DNA of 64,000 nt from Erigeron canadensis (GCF_010389155.1 NC_057761.1:15626501-15690500), one strand, 5' to 3'. Shown: positions 22,510-33,689, numbered from the stretch's first letter. Notes: a model not told the origin generated them from the sequence alone. Translations and numbers: made by a program.

Positions 22510-24417
22510 ATGAAGAGAGATAGTATTTACAACATTGATGCAGCTGAAGAACGTTTTAACAGGATAAAAGAAAGAACACTTAACATGGGTTCGAATAAAA
22601 AGAAAAAGAATTCGAGTCCAAAGAAATCCCAGAGCACAGGTGGTGGTAATTCCACTAATCGTGTTCCTTGTGATGGGCAATTAAAGGAGGGTCAGCAGAT
22701 TGAGAATGAGGAGACAGTCCAAAATCCTAATGAAGGAATGAATGATACTCCCCATGCAACTGTAAAGGAGGTACAGTCCGTTGGACTTGATGAGTATGGT
22801 TACCCGCTGAACGATACGGAAGCTCCACGAGTCTTGAAAAAGGCAGATTCTAGTTCGTATTCAGGTGATGGATTGGCAAATTTAAAACCTAAATCTGAAT
22901 TTAATGATGAGCAAAATACGAACCTTGGGGATTTTATTATTCCGCTCAATTTTGGAGATGATGAGGGAAAGGATTATCTAATGCATGGTTATCCCCCCCT
23001 TAACGCCTTTAGCTAATAAGAATGAGACGTCAATTTTGACACAGAAAGATGCTAAAAAGGATGGTTTGGAAGAGGATAAATCTGATAAAGGTAAAAAACA
23101 CGTGGAATTTGTTGTGAGCGTGGAAGATAAAAGTAAGAATGCTGATGTAAGTAAATTGCCTGATGGGGCTGATCGGGAGAAGCCTTTCTCGTATTCTAAG
23201 GCTGTGCAATCTGAGCCTATCACGAAAAAGAAGGTTAATTTCCGCTCTTTAAGGGTAGACTCGAATATTGAGGGTATTGATTTGCTTATTCCAAAAGAGA
23301 CTATTATTTCAGCTAATAGCAAATATGCTAATACCTTGGTTGGGTTTTTTCATGGGAAACGACTTGTTTATCCCGTTGTTGAAAACTATGTAAAGAATGC
23401 TTGGGCTAAATATGGGTTTCAGCGTGTTATGATTAATTCATCAGGTTTCTTTTACTTTAAATTTGAGGAGAAATCGGGGATGGATAAAGTGTTGGAATTA
23501 GGACCTTGGTTAATCCGTTCAGTGCCACTTTTCCTAAAAGAATGGACGACTAAATTTAGTATGTCAGATGTTAAAAAAGTGCCTGTATGGGTCAAATTAC
23601 ATAATGTACCACTTGTAATCTTTAATGAAGATGGACTTAGCATGTTGGTGACCAAGATTGGAAGACCAGTGGCTTTGGATGCTTATACAAGCTCGATGTG
23701 TACTGAATTATGGGGACGTAGTAGTTATGTAATGGCACTTATCGAGTTGAATGCTGAAAATGATATTAAATCGGAAATGATTGTGGAATCCTTAATTTGG
23801 TTGGAGATGGTTTTTTGAAACAAGTTATTCAAATTGAGTATCATTGGAAACCGCCTCGTTGCGCTACATGCAAGGTGTTTAATCATGAAAGTGATCAATG
23901 CCCTAAACTACCTAGCAAGACTATTCAAGTCTAGAAGTCTAGTAATACTAATCAAGTCGAGAAGTCTATAGATGAGGAGGGATTCATTCAGGTTTCAAGG
24001 AGAAGGCAAAAAGGAAAGGTTGTTCAACAGGAGAGACGAATTGAGGGTGTTAAACTAAATAATGCTAAACCAAAAATTACTTATCGGGATATACAACCTG
24101 TTGGTAGTCCTAAATTGCCGGTGATTAATTCAGAGACTAGTAGTAGTTCACATAAGAAGGCAAGTAACCCTCTTGTCAACACTAGCAACCCATTTTCTGT
24201 TTTAGGTGATGATTTGGGCGGGGAAGATGGTGGGCTTTCTTCTTCGGCCCCAGGTCGAGACTTAGATGGATTGGATCCCATCCAGAAATTTAATAAGGCT
24301 TTTGATGTGTCTAATTCAGATGATGAGGTGGAAAACCTATATGATGAACATGTTTCAGATAAGGTAACGGGTGGTGATACAGCAAGCACTTCTGCTGATT
24401 CGGTTCCCAATGTTTAA
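22510..24417 (+). pseudogene. LINE ORF1: DUF4283-like, zinc-knuckle RNA-binding protein
   Basis: ORF1 of plant LINEs encodes the RNA-binding protein that packages LINE RNA. Start chosen at the ATG of 22510. An acidic/basic N-terminal part is followed by a DUF4283-like domain (about 23315-23770, with YFKFEEKSGMDKVLELGPW), then a CCHC knuckle CATCKVFNHESDQC near 23860-23900, then a Ser-rich acidic tail. A frameshift lies at a run of seven C at 22992-22998, another at a run of six T near 23810, and a stop in IQV* near 23930. The tail ends VPNV at 24417, overlapping the ORF2 start. Confidence 0.85.
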
Positions 24418-27400
24418 TATTGCAGCATGGAATATTAGGGGTTTGAACCAAGTCCCTAAACAAAAAGAGGTTCAGCAGGTTATTTCAGATAATCAATTGT
24501 GTATGTGTGCGACTTTGGAATCACATGTGACTTCTGACAAGCTCCATGATATATGTGCTAAAGTCTTTTGGAAGTGACATTGGATTTCAAATAGTAGTTA
24601 CGGTGATAAAGGTGCTAGAATTATATTGGGTTGGAATCATGATGATGTTAATGTCATGGTTTTGACTCAATCTAATCAGGTCATTCATACTTGGGTCATT
24701 TTTAAAGCTACTAAAAGGGTGGTTTTGTGTTCTTTTGTCTATGCTCATAATTCTTACATTCTTAGACGTTCTCTTTGGGCTGATTTATTGAAACACAAGT
24801 CCTTTGTTCGTAGCTGTCCGTGGGTATTACTTGGTATATTAATGTTGCTTTGAATTTAATAAATAAGGCTTCAGGTGCTTCTTCACTTGACATAGCCATG
24901 CGTGATTTTATGGAGTGTGTAGTTGATCTTGGTATTACTGATGTTAAAAATGCTCGGTTTGCAATACACTTGGATTCAAAAGCCTAGGGGTGGTGTTGGT
25001 CAATTCAAGAAGATTGATAGAATTATGTCGAATTTGGAATTTTGTGACACTTTTGTAGGATCGACTGCTATTTTTCAGCCCTACCGAATTTTAGATCATA
25101 CACCAGCAGTGCTTCGTATTGCTGATATTGTCAAGTTTAAACCTAAACCTTTTAAGTTTTCTAATCTTCTGGTTTATAATACAAAGTTTAAAGATGTTGT
25201 TGCTAAAGCATAGAAATTGGAAGTGTCGGGGCATGCTATGTACTGCTTGGTTCGAAAACTTAAGGCTATTAAGAAACCACTTCATAAGCTGCTATGTGAC
25301 TACAGTAATGTACATGACAAGGTTGTTGTTTTGCGTTAGCAGCTTGATAAGGTGCAATTAGCTTTAGCTAAGGAACCTCACAATGCTCTTTTAAAAGAGG
25401 AACATGCGGTTCATTTAAGTGCCTTTACTGAGGCTTTGCTCGATGAAGAAAGGTTTCTCAAACAAAAGGCAAAGGTTGATTGGCTCAATGTGGGGGATTC
25501 AAATTCTGCTTATTTTCACAAGGTAGTTAAGTCTCGGGCTGTAACGAAAAGAATTGATATGATACTTGACTCGCAGGGTAATCAACTTGATGGAGATGAT
25601 GCGGCTAATGCTTTTGAGGCTCATTATGTTGGGTTTTCTTGGCCAACTAGGTTCGGTTTCTGTTCTTAATTCTGGGGATCTTTTTATTAATGGACTTGAT
25701 GAGGAAAAGGCTTTAGCAATGGTGGGTGATGTTTCTGATTTGGAAATAAAGGAAGCCATTTTTTCTATGGGGGATGATAAGTCTCCAGGTCCGAATGATT
25801 TTTCGGCAACTTTCTTTAAAGGGGCTTGGGATATTGTGGGATCGGATGTCATTAAGTGTGTTCGAGATTTCTTTGTTAGTGGTCGACTTCTCAAGGAACT
25901 AAATCATACGGTTATTTCTCTTATTACGAAAGTTGATTCACCTTCTCGCATTAACAATTACCGGCCCATCTCTTTGTGTAATATTATCCTGAAATGTATT
26001 ACCAAGATCTTGGCGAACAGGTTAAAGGGATGTCTTGATGATTTAATTAGTATTAATCAATCAGCTTTTGTTCCTGGTAGAAGGATTTCGGATAATATCC
26101 TTCTGACTCAGGAATTCATGCATAATTACCATTTGGATAGAGGACCTCCATGAGCTGCTTTTAAAGTTTACATTCAAAAAGCTTACAATACGGTTGATTG
26201 GGGTTTTCTTTATGACATTTTGGTCGGCTTTGGATTTCATCACCAATGATTCATTGGATAATGGAATGTGTGTCTACCACTTCCTACTCTCTTAGTATCA
26301 ATGGTAATTTGCATGGGTTCTTTTATGGTCTAAGGGGTTTAAGACAAGGGGATCCTCTATCTCCTTACCTTTTTACCCTTGTCATGGAGATTCTTACTCT
26401 GATTATTCATCGAAATGTTAGAAATTCGGACTCTTTTCATTTTCATCCTCATTGTGAAGAAATTAACATTGTTTAATTTATGTTTTGCTAATGATCTTTT
26501 TATCTTTATAATGGGGGATGTGGTATCAGCAAAGGTTGTTATGGATTCCCTTGATGAATTTAAGATGGTTTCAGGCTTAACACCGAGTATCCCTAAAAGT
26601 ACAACTTTCTTTTGTAATGTACTTAATCATGTAAAGTTAGCTATACTTGATGTGCTACCAATAGAGGAAGGGCTCTTACCGGTTAAATATTTGGGGGTTC
26701 CATTGGTCTCCTCTAGATTGATGTTGCAGGATTGTAGGATACTTGTTGAAAAGGTACGTAATCGAGTGGATGATTGGAAGAATAAATTCTTATCTTTAGC
26801 TGGTCGTGTGCAACTTATCAATTCGGTTTCGTCTTCTATGCACGTGTATTGGTCCTTAGTGTTTATATTGCCTTCTGGGGTTATTCTTGATATTGAGCAG
26901 ATTATGAGAGGGTTTTTATGGAGTCAGGGCACGTTGAAGAAAGGTAAAGCTAAAGTGGCATGGGATATTGTTTGTATTCCAAAGGAAGAGGGGGGCCTTG
27001 GTGTTCGGAAATTAGAACATTTAATGTTGCTTTGATTGCAGCTCATATTTGGCGGCTCCTTACTTCGAAGCAATCTTTATGGGTTCAATGGATTCATATT
27101 TATAAGCTTCGTGGAAAGAATTTTTGGGAGGTGAAGGCTATGGGTAATATGTCATGGAGTTGGAGGAAAATACTTCAAGTACGTCATGTTGTGCAGAAGC
27201 ATTTTTGGCATCAAATTGGGAATGGTCTTTCAACTTCTGCTTGGTTTGATATGTGGTGTAATGATAGTCCTCTAATTGACAAGGTATCTCCTAGATTAAT
27301 TGCTAATGCCGGTTTTCAATTAAATGCACGAGTGTCAGATGTGGTGGTTAATAATTCTTGGACCTGGCCGATCTCTTGGGCTGATCGTTTTGATCCTGGT

Positions 27401-28213
27401 GCTCCTCTAATGCTTTATCCAGAAAGGCAAGATGTTGTTAAATGGAAAGATCGTGAGGGTAAGGTGTTGGATTTCTCATTTTAAATGCTTGGGAGGATTT
27501 GCAGAATAGATCAGTAAAGGTCTCTTGGTTCCCTATGGTTTGGTTTAAGCAATGTATACCGAAGAATTCTTTTATTTTGTGGTTGGCGGTGCTTCGGAAG
27601 CTAAAGACTCAAGATGTTTTAAGGTCGTGGGATGTTCGGGGCTGCACTAATCAGGACGTGTTATTGTACCCTTTATGTACATCAACTCCTAATTCTATTA
27701 ACCATCTTTTCTTTAAATGTGTTTTTTCTGAACAGGTTTGGCATCGAGTTCGTATTAAAGCAAACTTTGGGGTGAGCTCAGTTGTTTGGGATGATATTGT
27801 CTCGGAGATAGTGCCTTTTGCTCATAAGAACTTGATCAAGAGTGTTGTCACAAAGCTTCTCTTACAGCAGCCGTTTATTATATTTGGCGTGAACATAGTT
27901 CAAGGTTATTTGCTCGAAAGAAGAGGGGAGTTGTTTGGGATGATATTGTCTCGGAGATAGTGCCTTTTGCTCATAAGAACTTGATCAAGAGTGTTGTCAC
28001 AAAGCTTCTCTTACGGCAGCCGTTTATTATATTTGGCGTGAACAAAGTTCAAGGTTATTTGCTCAAAAGAAGAGGGGACCTGATCAACTTGCTGATGCTA
28101 TTATTCATACTGTATGCTTGAAGCTTTTTACTTTTCGTTTCAAGAAATCAAGACGACTAGAAGAGCTTCGGATAGCTTGGGATTTGCCTCACTCTATTAA
28201 TCATGTTCGATAA
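24410..28213 (+). pseudogene. LINE ORF2: endonuclease, reverse transcriptase, zf-RVT
   Basis: Starts MFNIAAWNIRGLN, the classic N-terminus of the plant LINE AP-endonuclease domain, and ends INHVR. Landmarks: PYRILDHTPAVLRI (about 25080-25125), SPGPNDFSATFFKGAWDIVG (about 25785-25845), NQSAFVPGRRISDNILLTQ (about 26050-26110), GLRQGDPLSPYLFTLVME (about 26335-26390), then FAND where FADD is expected (about 26485), and a zf-RVT-type block at about 27520-27760. Stops or shifts occur near 24575, 24853, 25213, 25340, 25670, 26153, 26476, 27030 and 27483, and a 149 bp tandem duplication disrupts the C-terminus. Confidence 0.9.
27781..28078 (+). repeat. 149 bp tandem duplication in LINE ORF2
   Basis: Units 27781-27929 and 27930-28078 both begin GTTGTTTGGGATGATATTG and end AAGAAGAGGGGA, differing at only a few bases. 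149 is not a multiple of three, so the frame shifts across it. Confidence 0.92.
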
Positions 28214-28592
28214 TTTTGTAATTCTTTCTTGTATTTGTTATCTGTAGTGGTATAGGTGCCTTGCAAATATGTCCCTCTCACTGGTGAACATGGACAAGTT
28301 GATGTGCATGTTTGAGGTAACTCCGGTTTCCTTGTAAATGTGTCACTCTCATTTGTTTTTGTAGTAGCTGATGTATGTTTGAGGTGCCTGTTTCACTCTA
28401 ATAGCTTAGATGATGCATATGGCTAGGATAGCTAGATTGGGGTTTACCCTTGTTTATTTTGGATACTACACCTCTTCTGGGTGATTTGTAAAAGTCGACT
28501 TGGTATTCTACCAGGTCGTCTGTTCTTCATTGTTTTTAATATATTACTAGGAGTGACGGCCTTTTACCGGAAAAAAAATGTATATAATAGAA

Positions 28593-29510
28593 GTCTTGAG
28601 AATATTACATATTACATCAAGAATATATGTTAGAAAAAATCCTTTTTTTTTTGGTGTTAGTAGTTTCAAATCCCTATTCACATGCACACATCAGTATATT
28701 TGTTCCATTGATACAAATTTGGGTATCTCATGGCTACAATTTCCAAATAAATAACTCGACTAATATTTTCTATTGACTTGATACAGGAGCAAAGTAGTGA
28801 GCAAGTAGCGCATAACTAGCAATAAAATTCCTATTTTCTCATGGAGAATTTGCTATGAAGTTTGTTACTAGTAGGTAGTGCATAACTAGTATGTAATATG
28901 TTACATTATGTTTTATCGCAGTTTCATTTGTCAATGATATTTGCAGTTATATTTTTGCTGCAAAATTGCTGTTTTTTTTTTCCTGAAACAGTGCCTAATT
29001 GATGCTGTTTTGATAGATACTTGTTGCTGTATTCAGGGTATTTGCTGCAGAATTATAGGTATTTTTATGCTACCTTTGGTGCAGATTTATGGCTGTTATA
29101 GGGGTTGTTTTAAGGTTGTTTTTTTATAACTTTTAGTGGTGCAAAATGGTTATGTTTTCAGGCAATTTCAAATTTGCTAGTGGTGATGAATGATGAATCA
29201 TGCTTTTTTCAGGCTGTTTTAGGTGTTGTTTCCAGGCTAGGTCTTGGCCCTGTTTCAATGATCGGCTAAGGTACTTCCTATGATGTTTTCCTTAATACTT
29301 TAAGCTAAATTTTTGTGCCCGCTACCTCACAAATTCCTAGATCCACAATTGGCAATAACCAAATTAAAACTTGCAAACTAGCTAATTCCATCAGTATAAA
29401 CGCTTACTAATGGCGAGCAAAACAACAAACAAAGTAACTACAAAGCCTGTAAAGGGTATACTGAGCAATCCTAAGCATCCAGCAAGCATCAACCGAGTAG
29501 TTATAATCAT
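28593..29510. other. Intergenic AT/T-rich DNA
   Basis: No supported gene. The plus-strand open frame at 28941-29129 is low-complexity and Cys/Ile/Phe-rich without homology that I recognise. A small direct repeat GTAG(C/T)GCATAACTAG occurs near 28806-28820 and 28876-28890. Confidence 0.4.
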
Positions 29511-29768
29511 TCAATCTTTTCTATTTGCAACAATCAAATTCAGCAACAAGTGTGAGTTAATAAACAAACCTATGATTGTAGTTGTGTAATATTTGATTCG
29601 GCATATCATCCCACCTTCTCTTGTTAACTTATTTTCAACAGTCACCTCGTTCAAGTATGCAAAGTCTAAAAGTTGTGCAGCTTTTCTAACGTAAAGCATA
29701 CAAAGAAATCCGAGACTATCTTGCCTCTTATACATCCATCCTCGATCACTACTTGCCGTCATACTCAC
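29511..29768 (-). pseudogene. CACTA-type transposase-associated domain scrap
   Basis: An 85-codon frame on the minus strand starts with DRGWMYKRQD and continues with YVRKAAQLLDFAYLNE and GGMIC. This follows the pattern of the Transpos_assoc domain that begins plant CACTA (En/Spm) transposases: a W near the start, a helical stretch and a final I-C-P-C-x2-C. The final Cys cluster is corrupted (MICRIKYYT) and nothing of the catalytic domain follows, so it is a fragment. No CACTA terminal repeat was found nearby. Confidence 0.45.
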
Positions 29769-30159
29769 TCAAACGTCAACATCAACCCTCTACAAGTTAA
29801 AATCAGCCCTTTACATGTCAAAACTTGCCACTTATGAGTCAAATTTAGGCAACTTAAACTCAAATTCAACTAAATTTAAAAGTCAACTACTTACAACTCA
29901 AGCTCATACAAGTAAACAGTGAATTGTACACAATTAAACCAAGGTTTAGAAAACCCTCAAACTTACTTTAGAATTGTACACTCAACTAATATACAATGCT
30001 GAAATTCATGAATAAATCACATTCTTTAAAATTATCACTTATTAAACATTAATATTAATTTATTTTCAGTCTTACAAACCTACCATAAAAATTTATAAAA
30101 ATATGAAGCAATACATATAAGGAAATCTAGAAATTATTTACTAATTAATATAATATATA
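29769..30159. other. AT-rich intergenic DNA
   Basis: No gene or recognisable repeat end. Confidence 0.4.
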
Positions 30160-30419
30160 TCTATGCTTACTATATACAAATTATAACCCCATGTTGAATT
30201 GTTGAAAGTTTACAAAAATGAGACACACGAATTGACCAAAATACCCTTAATAAATTAAATCACCATCAACTCTTAATATTAAATTACACCATTAGTCCAT
30301 TATTTTATAAAATATCTCTACTAACCTCTTTAAATTAAATACATTTACTTACACCAATAGATCTCGCCACCACCATCATCGCCAGCTCGCCGCTGCATTG
30401 CGCGGGTACCTATATTTAC
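30160..30419 (+). mobile_element. Helitron-like non-autonomous element
   Basis: Starts TCTATGCTTACTATATAC, like plant Helitron 5' ends, and carries a hairpin CCGCTGCATTGCGCGG at 30390-30405 close to the end. The expected CTRR terminus is not intact (the end reads TTTACTACT), so the 3' limit is approximate. Three other loci in the window have the same CCACCACC-rich region followed by a CCGC-ATT-GCGG hairpin and GGGTAC. Confidence 0.5.
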
Positions 30420-30422
30420 TAC

Positions 30423-30731
30423 TCCTTTATAATGATCATTCATCCCCTATTTTAAGAAAGAGTTAGAAAATAGTTAGATGAAAAATTATTAGATTGCCCT
30501 TACTAAACAACCCTTAAGGAAAGGGTTATTAAATATTACCAAAATTACCCTTAATGAATTAATTTACACTTTAAACTCATATCTTCTAAAATATAAGTAT
30601 CACCATTATATCAACTTACACGGTTAAACCACTCGACACCAATTGTCGATGTCATCGATCACCACCCGTCACCAACACCACTAAACCACCGTTGTCGTCA
30701 CCGTCGCCGCATTGCTGGGGTACAATGCTAG
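30423..30731 (+). mobile_element. Helitron-like non-autonomous element with CTAG end
   Basis: The end has a CGCCGCATTGCTGGGGTACAATGCTAG arrangement in two parts: hairpin-like CCGCATTGCTGGGG, then CTAG at 30728-30731 followed by T, the Helitron 3' signature. The proposed 5' TC at 30423 is preceded directly by the end of the previous Helitron-like copy, so the two lie head to tail. The 5' end is less certain than the 3' end. Confidence 0.5.
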
Positions 30732-31194
30732 TATATATATATATATACATACAAGAAAAGAGAAAAACGGGGTGGCCAACAACGGTAGTGGGATTTTTCC
30801 AATGAGTGGGATTTTCCGGTGACGCAGGCTTCTTCCGGCGAGATCGAAATAATAAAAGCGGCGCAGTTGTGACTTAGAATGTGTGGAACTATTTATCGGC
30901 TGCTGGGTGGTGGTTTGCAGTGGCGGACCAGATTGAGGTATAGAAGAAGATGGAAGAGAGGGTGGAATTTTTCTAGGATTTTTCTCGACGGTATATTGGA
31001 TTCTTTCACGGCAAGGAGTGAACAGATATGGGGCGGTGGGTTTTGTTGGGATGAGAGTTTGTGTCTGTGTACAAATAAGAGTTTTTCAATTTTGGGTGAG
31101 CAAAGGGTTTGAATTTTTGGAGAGTGATTTCAATTTTTTTGGAGTGTCGCCAATGACTTCGAAAGTTTTTTTGAAAAAAAGTGGTGGTGTTGTA
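30732..31194. other. Unassigned DNA with short open frames
   Basis: Open frames at 30879-31112 (+) and 31018-31242 (+) are Arg/Gly/Phe-rich without recognisable domains, and the start context of neither is convincing. It could be captured or decayed exon sequence; I do not call a gene. Confidence 0.3.
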
Positions 31195-31199
31195 CTAGA

Positions 31200-31567
31200 A
31201 GGTGTTTGGTACAATGAAATAGAAAAGATGGAAAGAGAATGAGAAAGACTTCTCATGTTTTGTTGCAATGGAGAATGAGAAAGAGAATCGAGAAGTGGGA
31301 ATCGATTCTATTCTCTCAATTCTCTATAAAATGTAGAGAATTGATGGGAATGGAATTTTTTTTTTTTTTTTTTTTTTTTTTGGTTTAGTGATTTTATATA
31401 TATTAAATTTAATTATTCTTCAAAATTTTGTATTTTTTGTATATTCATTCTCTGTTTGTACCAAACGACGGAATCCATTCTCTTTTCAAACACTCATTCT
31501 CTTTTGCACTATATTTATTCTCTATTACATTTTCATTCTCTTTGATTCACTCTTACCAAACGCCCCT
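31200..31567. mobile_element. TIR MITE with internal poly-T (368 bp)
   Basis: Imperfect inverted termini of about 40 bp (left AGGTGTTTGGTACAATGAA, right reading AGGGGCGTTTGGTAAGAGTG on the other strand) with GAGAATGAG-type subterminal repeats, flanked by CTAGA at 31195-31199 and 31568-31572. The CTAGA repeat may be the target duplication. A T run of more than 20 lies at 31359-31381. Confidence 0.55.
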
Positions 31568-31720
31568 CTAGATCCTTATCATCAATCTATATTAATTGTA
31601 TAATAATACTAAATTAATAATAATCTTTATTATATCCGTTTCATTAATAATTAAATAATTTTTATCCTAAATTTAGTTGATGGTTGGTAATCTTTATTAA
31701 CCAGTTAATATTATTTATAA

Positions 31721-31870
31721 TTAGACGTATACACGCATTATGCAGCGATATTGATGTTAGCTACAACGGGCGGTGGTGGTGGCGACAAATGATAGCAAAG
31801 TCAATGACGGCGGGGTGACGACTGTGGTGGGGTGATTATAGATATAAAAATTTATTAATTTAAAAGGATA
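31721..31870 (-). mobile_element. Helitron-like 3' end, minus orientation
   Basis: On the minus strand the sequence ends in the hairpin CGCTGCATAATGCG followed 10 bases later by CTAA and a T. Upstream is a CCACCACC-rich segment as in the plus-oriented relatives. The 5' limit is unknown. Confidence 0.45.
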
Positions 31871-32706
31871 AATGCTTTATCAATGAGTTAAAATATTGAT
31901 CATATATTTATTTATAATCTTTATCATATTTGTTATTTTGTTAACATTCTTATTTATTATGTTAATATTATATTTAGTCTCGGGTCAGTAAGTAAATAAC
32001 ATCAAATATCGTCTTCCAAATGTTTTTGGTCTTAGTATCCACGCTAGGATGGGATATAGACAGTCTTATCTATACTTAAGGTAGAAATGTTTCTATTAAC
32101 CATAAGTAACCAAGAAACCTTAAAATCTCAAATGTAATAACAAATGAAAAAACAAAATGATAATTCAAATACACCTTCTTTTGTAATACTTCTTTATACG
32201 AAAGTTGTTGTAATACTAATTTAAAATATTATTTTTTGACCATTTATAGATTTGTGCGTGTTAATTTTCTTCATATCATACCAATTTTATCAGAGGTCCC
32301 GAAGAGACATTAATATAATATATTATATTATACTTATTAATCATTCTTTTAGGTCTAGGGGACACGTATATATAGTACTCTTGTATTTGGGTCTACTAGG
32401 CCAAATATTAATGTGCATATATTTGTATGTATGTATAACATATATACGAATGACATATATGTAGTGGCATTAACGACAGTAGTGCCAGCGGTGGTAGTGG
32501 CCCGGGTGATGTGTAGTAGCGTTGGTGGTCGTGTGGTAGAGTTGGTGATTTATGTTGTAAATTATTTCATTAAGTGTATTAGATGGTTATACTTAGTGAA
32601 TTAAGTGAAGGGTAAATTGGGTAGATGTCCTTATATTATTTCATTAAGGAGTATCTACCAATAATTATAAAAGAGCCTTTTAAATTCTAACATGAAAAAG
32701 TAATAG
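31871..32706. other. AT-rich intergenic DNA
   Basis: No gene. A GT-rich patch at about 32470-32530 (GTGGTAGTGG, GTTGGTGGTCG) resembles the inverse of the CCACCACC region of the Helitron-like family and may be another decayed copy. Confidence 0.4.
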
Positions 32707-32711
32707 CCCTT
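32707..32711. repeat. Target-site duplication, left copy (CCCTT)
   Basis: CCCTT precedes the left LTR and recurs at 45171-45175 after the right LTR. Confidence 0.9.
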
Positions 32712-33187
32712 TATAAGTCCCAACTATTACTAGATGGGTGCTGAAGACACCTCTATGTCGATGGTGAGTGAACTTTGCAACACAATCAATTAATCTGGAT
32801 ATGACCAGTTTAGATTGATCGTGTACCAGGTTAACTGGAGTAAATGTATTTAGGTGACAGAATACGTAAATTAATACAATGCAATAATATAAATGACAAG
32901 TATATAAACTGGTGAGACAATATGTAAATTTCAAGTGTATTTTATTTATTTGATTGTTTAAATAAAATACAAGGTTGTTGCGGAACCAAGATAATACATG
33001 AATGTAAATATCCTAACAACCCATGAATTACAATTGATCTAAACTTGGAAATTCTCCTAAACAATCCAAACACTTAGAGTTATGAAATGTTCCTTTTTGC
33101 GATTGAGAGAATATTGCACAAGTTCACCAATATTGCAGAATATATGTATTTGCAAAGTTGTTAAAAAAATGTTTGTGCAAGGACCTC

Positions 33188-33195
33188 TATTTATA
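33188..33195 (-). promoter_or_regulatory. TATA box of the 3' LTR
   Basis: TATAAATA on the minus strand; the same motif is at 44669-44676 in the 5' LTR, where it would drive the element. Confidence 0.6.
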
Positions 33196-33469
33196 GTCGA
33201 AGATTGAGCATGGGGATCTCAACTTCGACGTACAAATATGGTTGACAGCACACAAAAGTATTGTTTAAATAATCCTTTGTGTGTGCTAAATAAAGTAAGA
33301 CAAAGGTTTACTTTATTCAACCACTCTACATCTTTGCACTTTTATCCAGAGACAATATCATTGTCCGGTTAAAAGGATGTAGAGTAAAAAGGTCCTCCTC
33401 GTAATCAGTGTAAAGTTTTGTAAGAGCATTTACACTGGAGGATTCTCCAGTTGATTGATCTGGTAGATT

Positions 33470-33495
33470 GGCAATGGCAGCGAAGCCCAGTTGAC
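33470..33495. other. 26 bp segment inverted relative to the other LTR
   Basis: GGCAATGGCAGCGAAGCC followed by CAGTTGAC here corresponds to its reverse complement (one mismatch) at 44951-44976. Both are framed by AGATT on the left and AATCT on the right, an inverted repeat. Confidence 0.9.
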
Positions 33496-33689
33496 AATCT
33501 CTGTCTTCCATTTGTTGTCTTTGACTTAAACTGGAAGGTCTTCAGATTCTAGTCTTCTGATCTCAACTGGAGGAAGTCATCAGTTGCTAAACCTGTACAA
33601 TGCAACTGGACTTCTAATATTTCGGACAATTCCGCATGCTCTCCAGATGTCGCTGGAGAGCTCCAGTTTGGCTTAAACTGGACCTAACA

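Larger units (their letters stand above)
22066..28577 (+). mobile_element. Full-length L1-type plant LINE
   Basis: A 6.5 kb non-LTR retrotransposon bounded by exact 15 bp direct repeats and ending in TTTTACCGG plus eight A residues. It has a ~440 bp pyrimidine-rich 5' UTR, ORF1 with a DUF4283-like domain and a CCHC zinc knuckle, and ORF2 with endonuclease, reverse transcriptase and zf-RVT. Both ORFs have frameshifts and stops. The intact duplication and full length suggest a moderately recent insertion compared with the LINE at the left edge. Confidence 0.93.
32712..33689 (-). repeat. 3' LTR of the SIRE-type element (978 bp)
   Basis: Minus-strand start TGTTAGGTCCAG and end GGGACTTATA. It retains a 24 bp segment missing from the other LTR; a diverged relative at 54540-54580 also has this segment, so its presence is ancestral. 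CCAGTTG/AACTGGA-rich. Confidence 0.94.

Noticed and set aside
30879..31242. Two overlapping plus-strand open frames as a possible small host gene
   Set aside because: Arg/Gly/Phe-rich, no domain or convincing start context; the second runs into a MITE. Left as unassigned.
33326..33511. Small conserved minus-strand ORF present in both LTRs (also 44807-44992)
   Set aside because: LTR sequence; the protein difference in the middle is simply the 26 bp inversion, not coding evolution.
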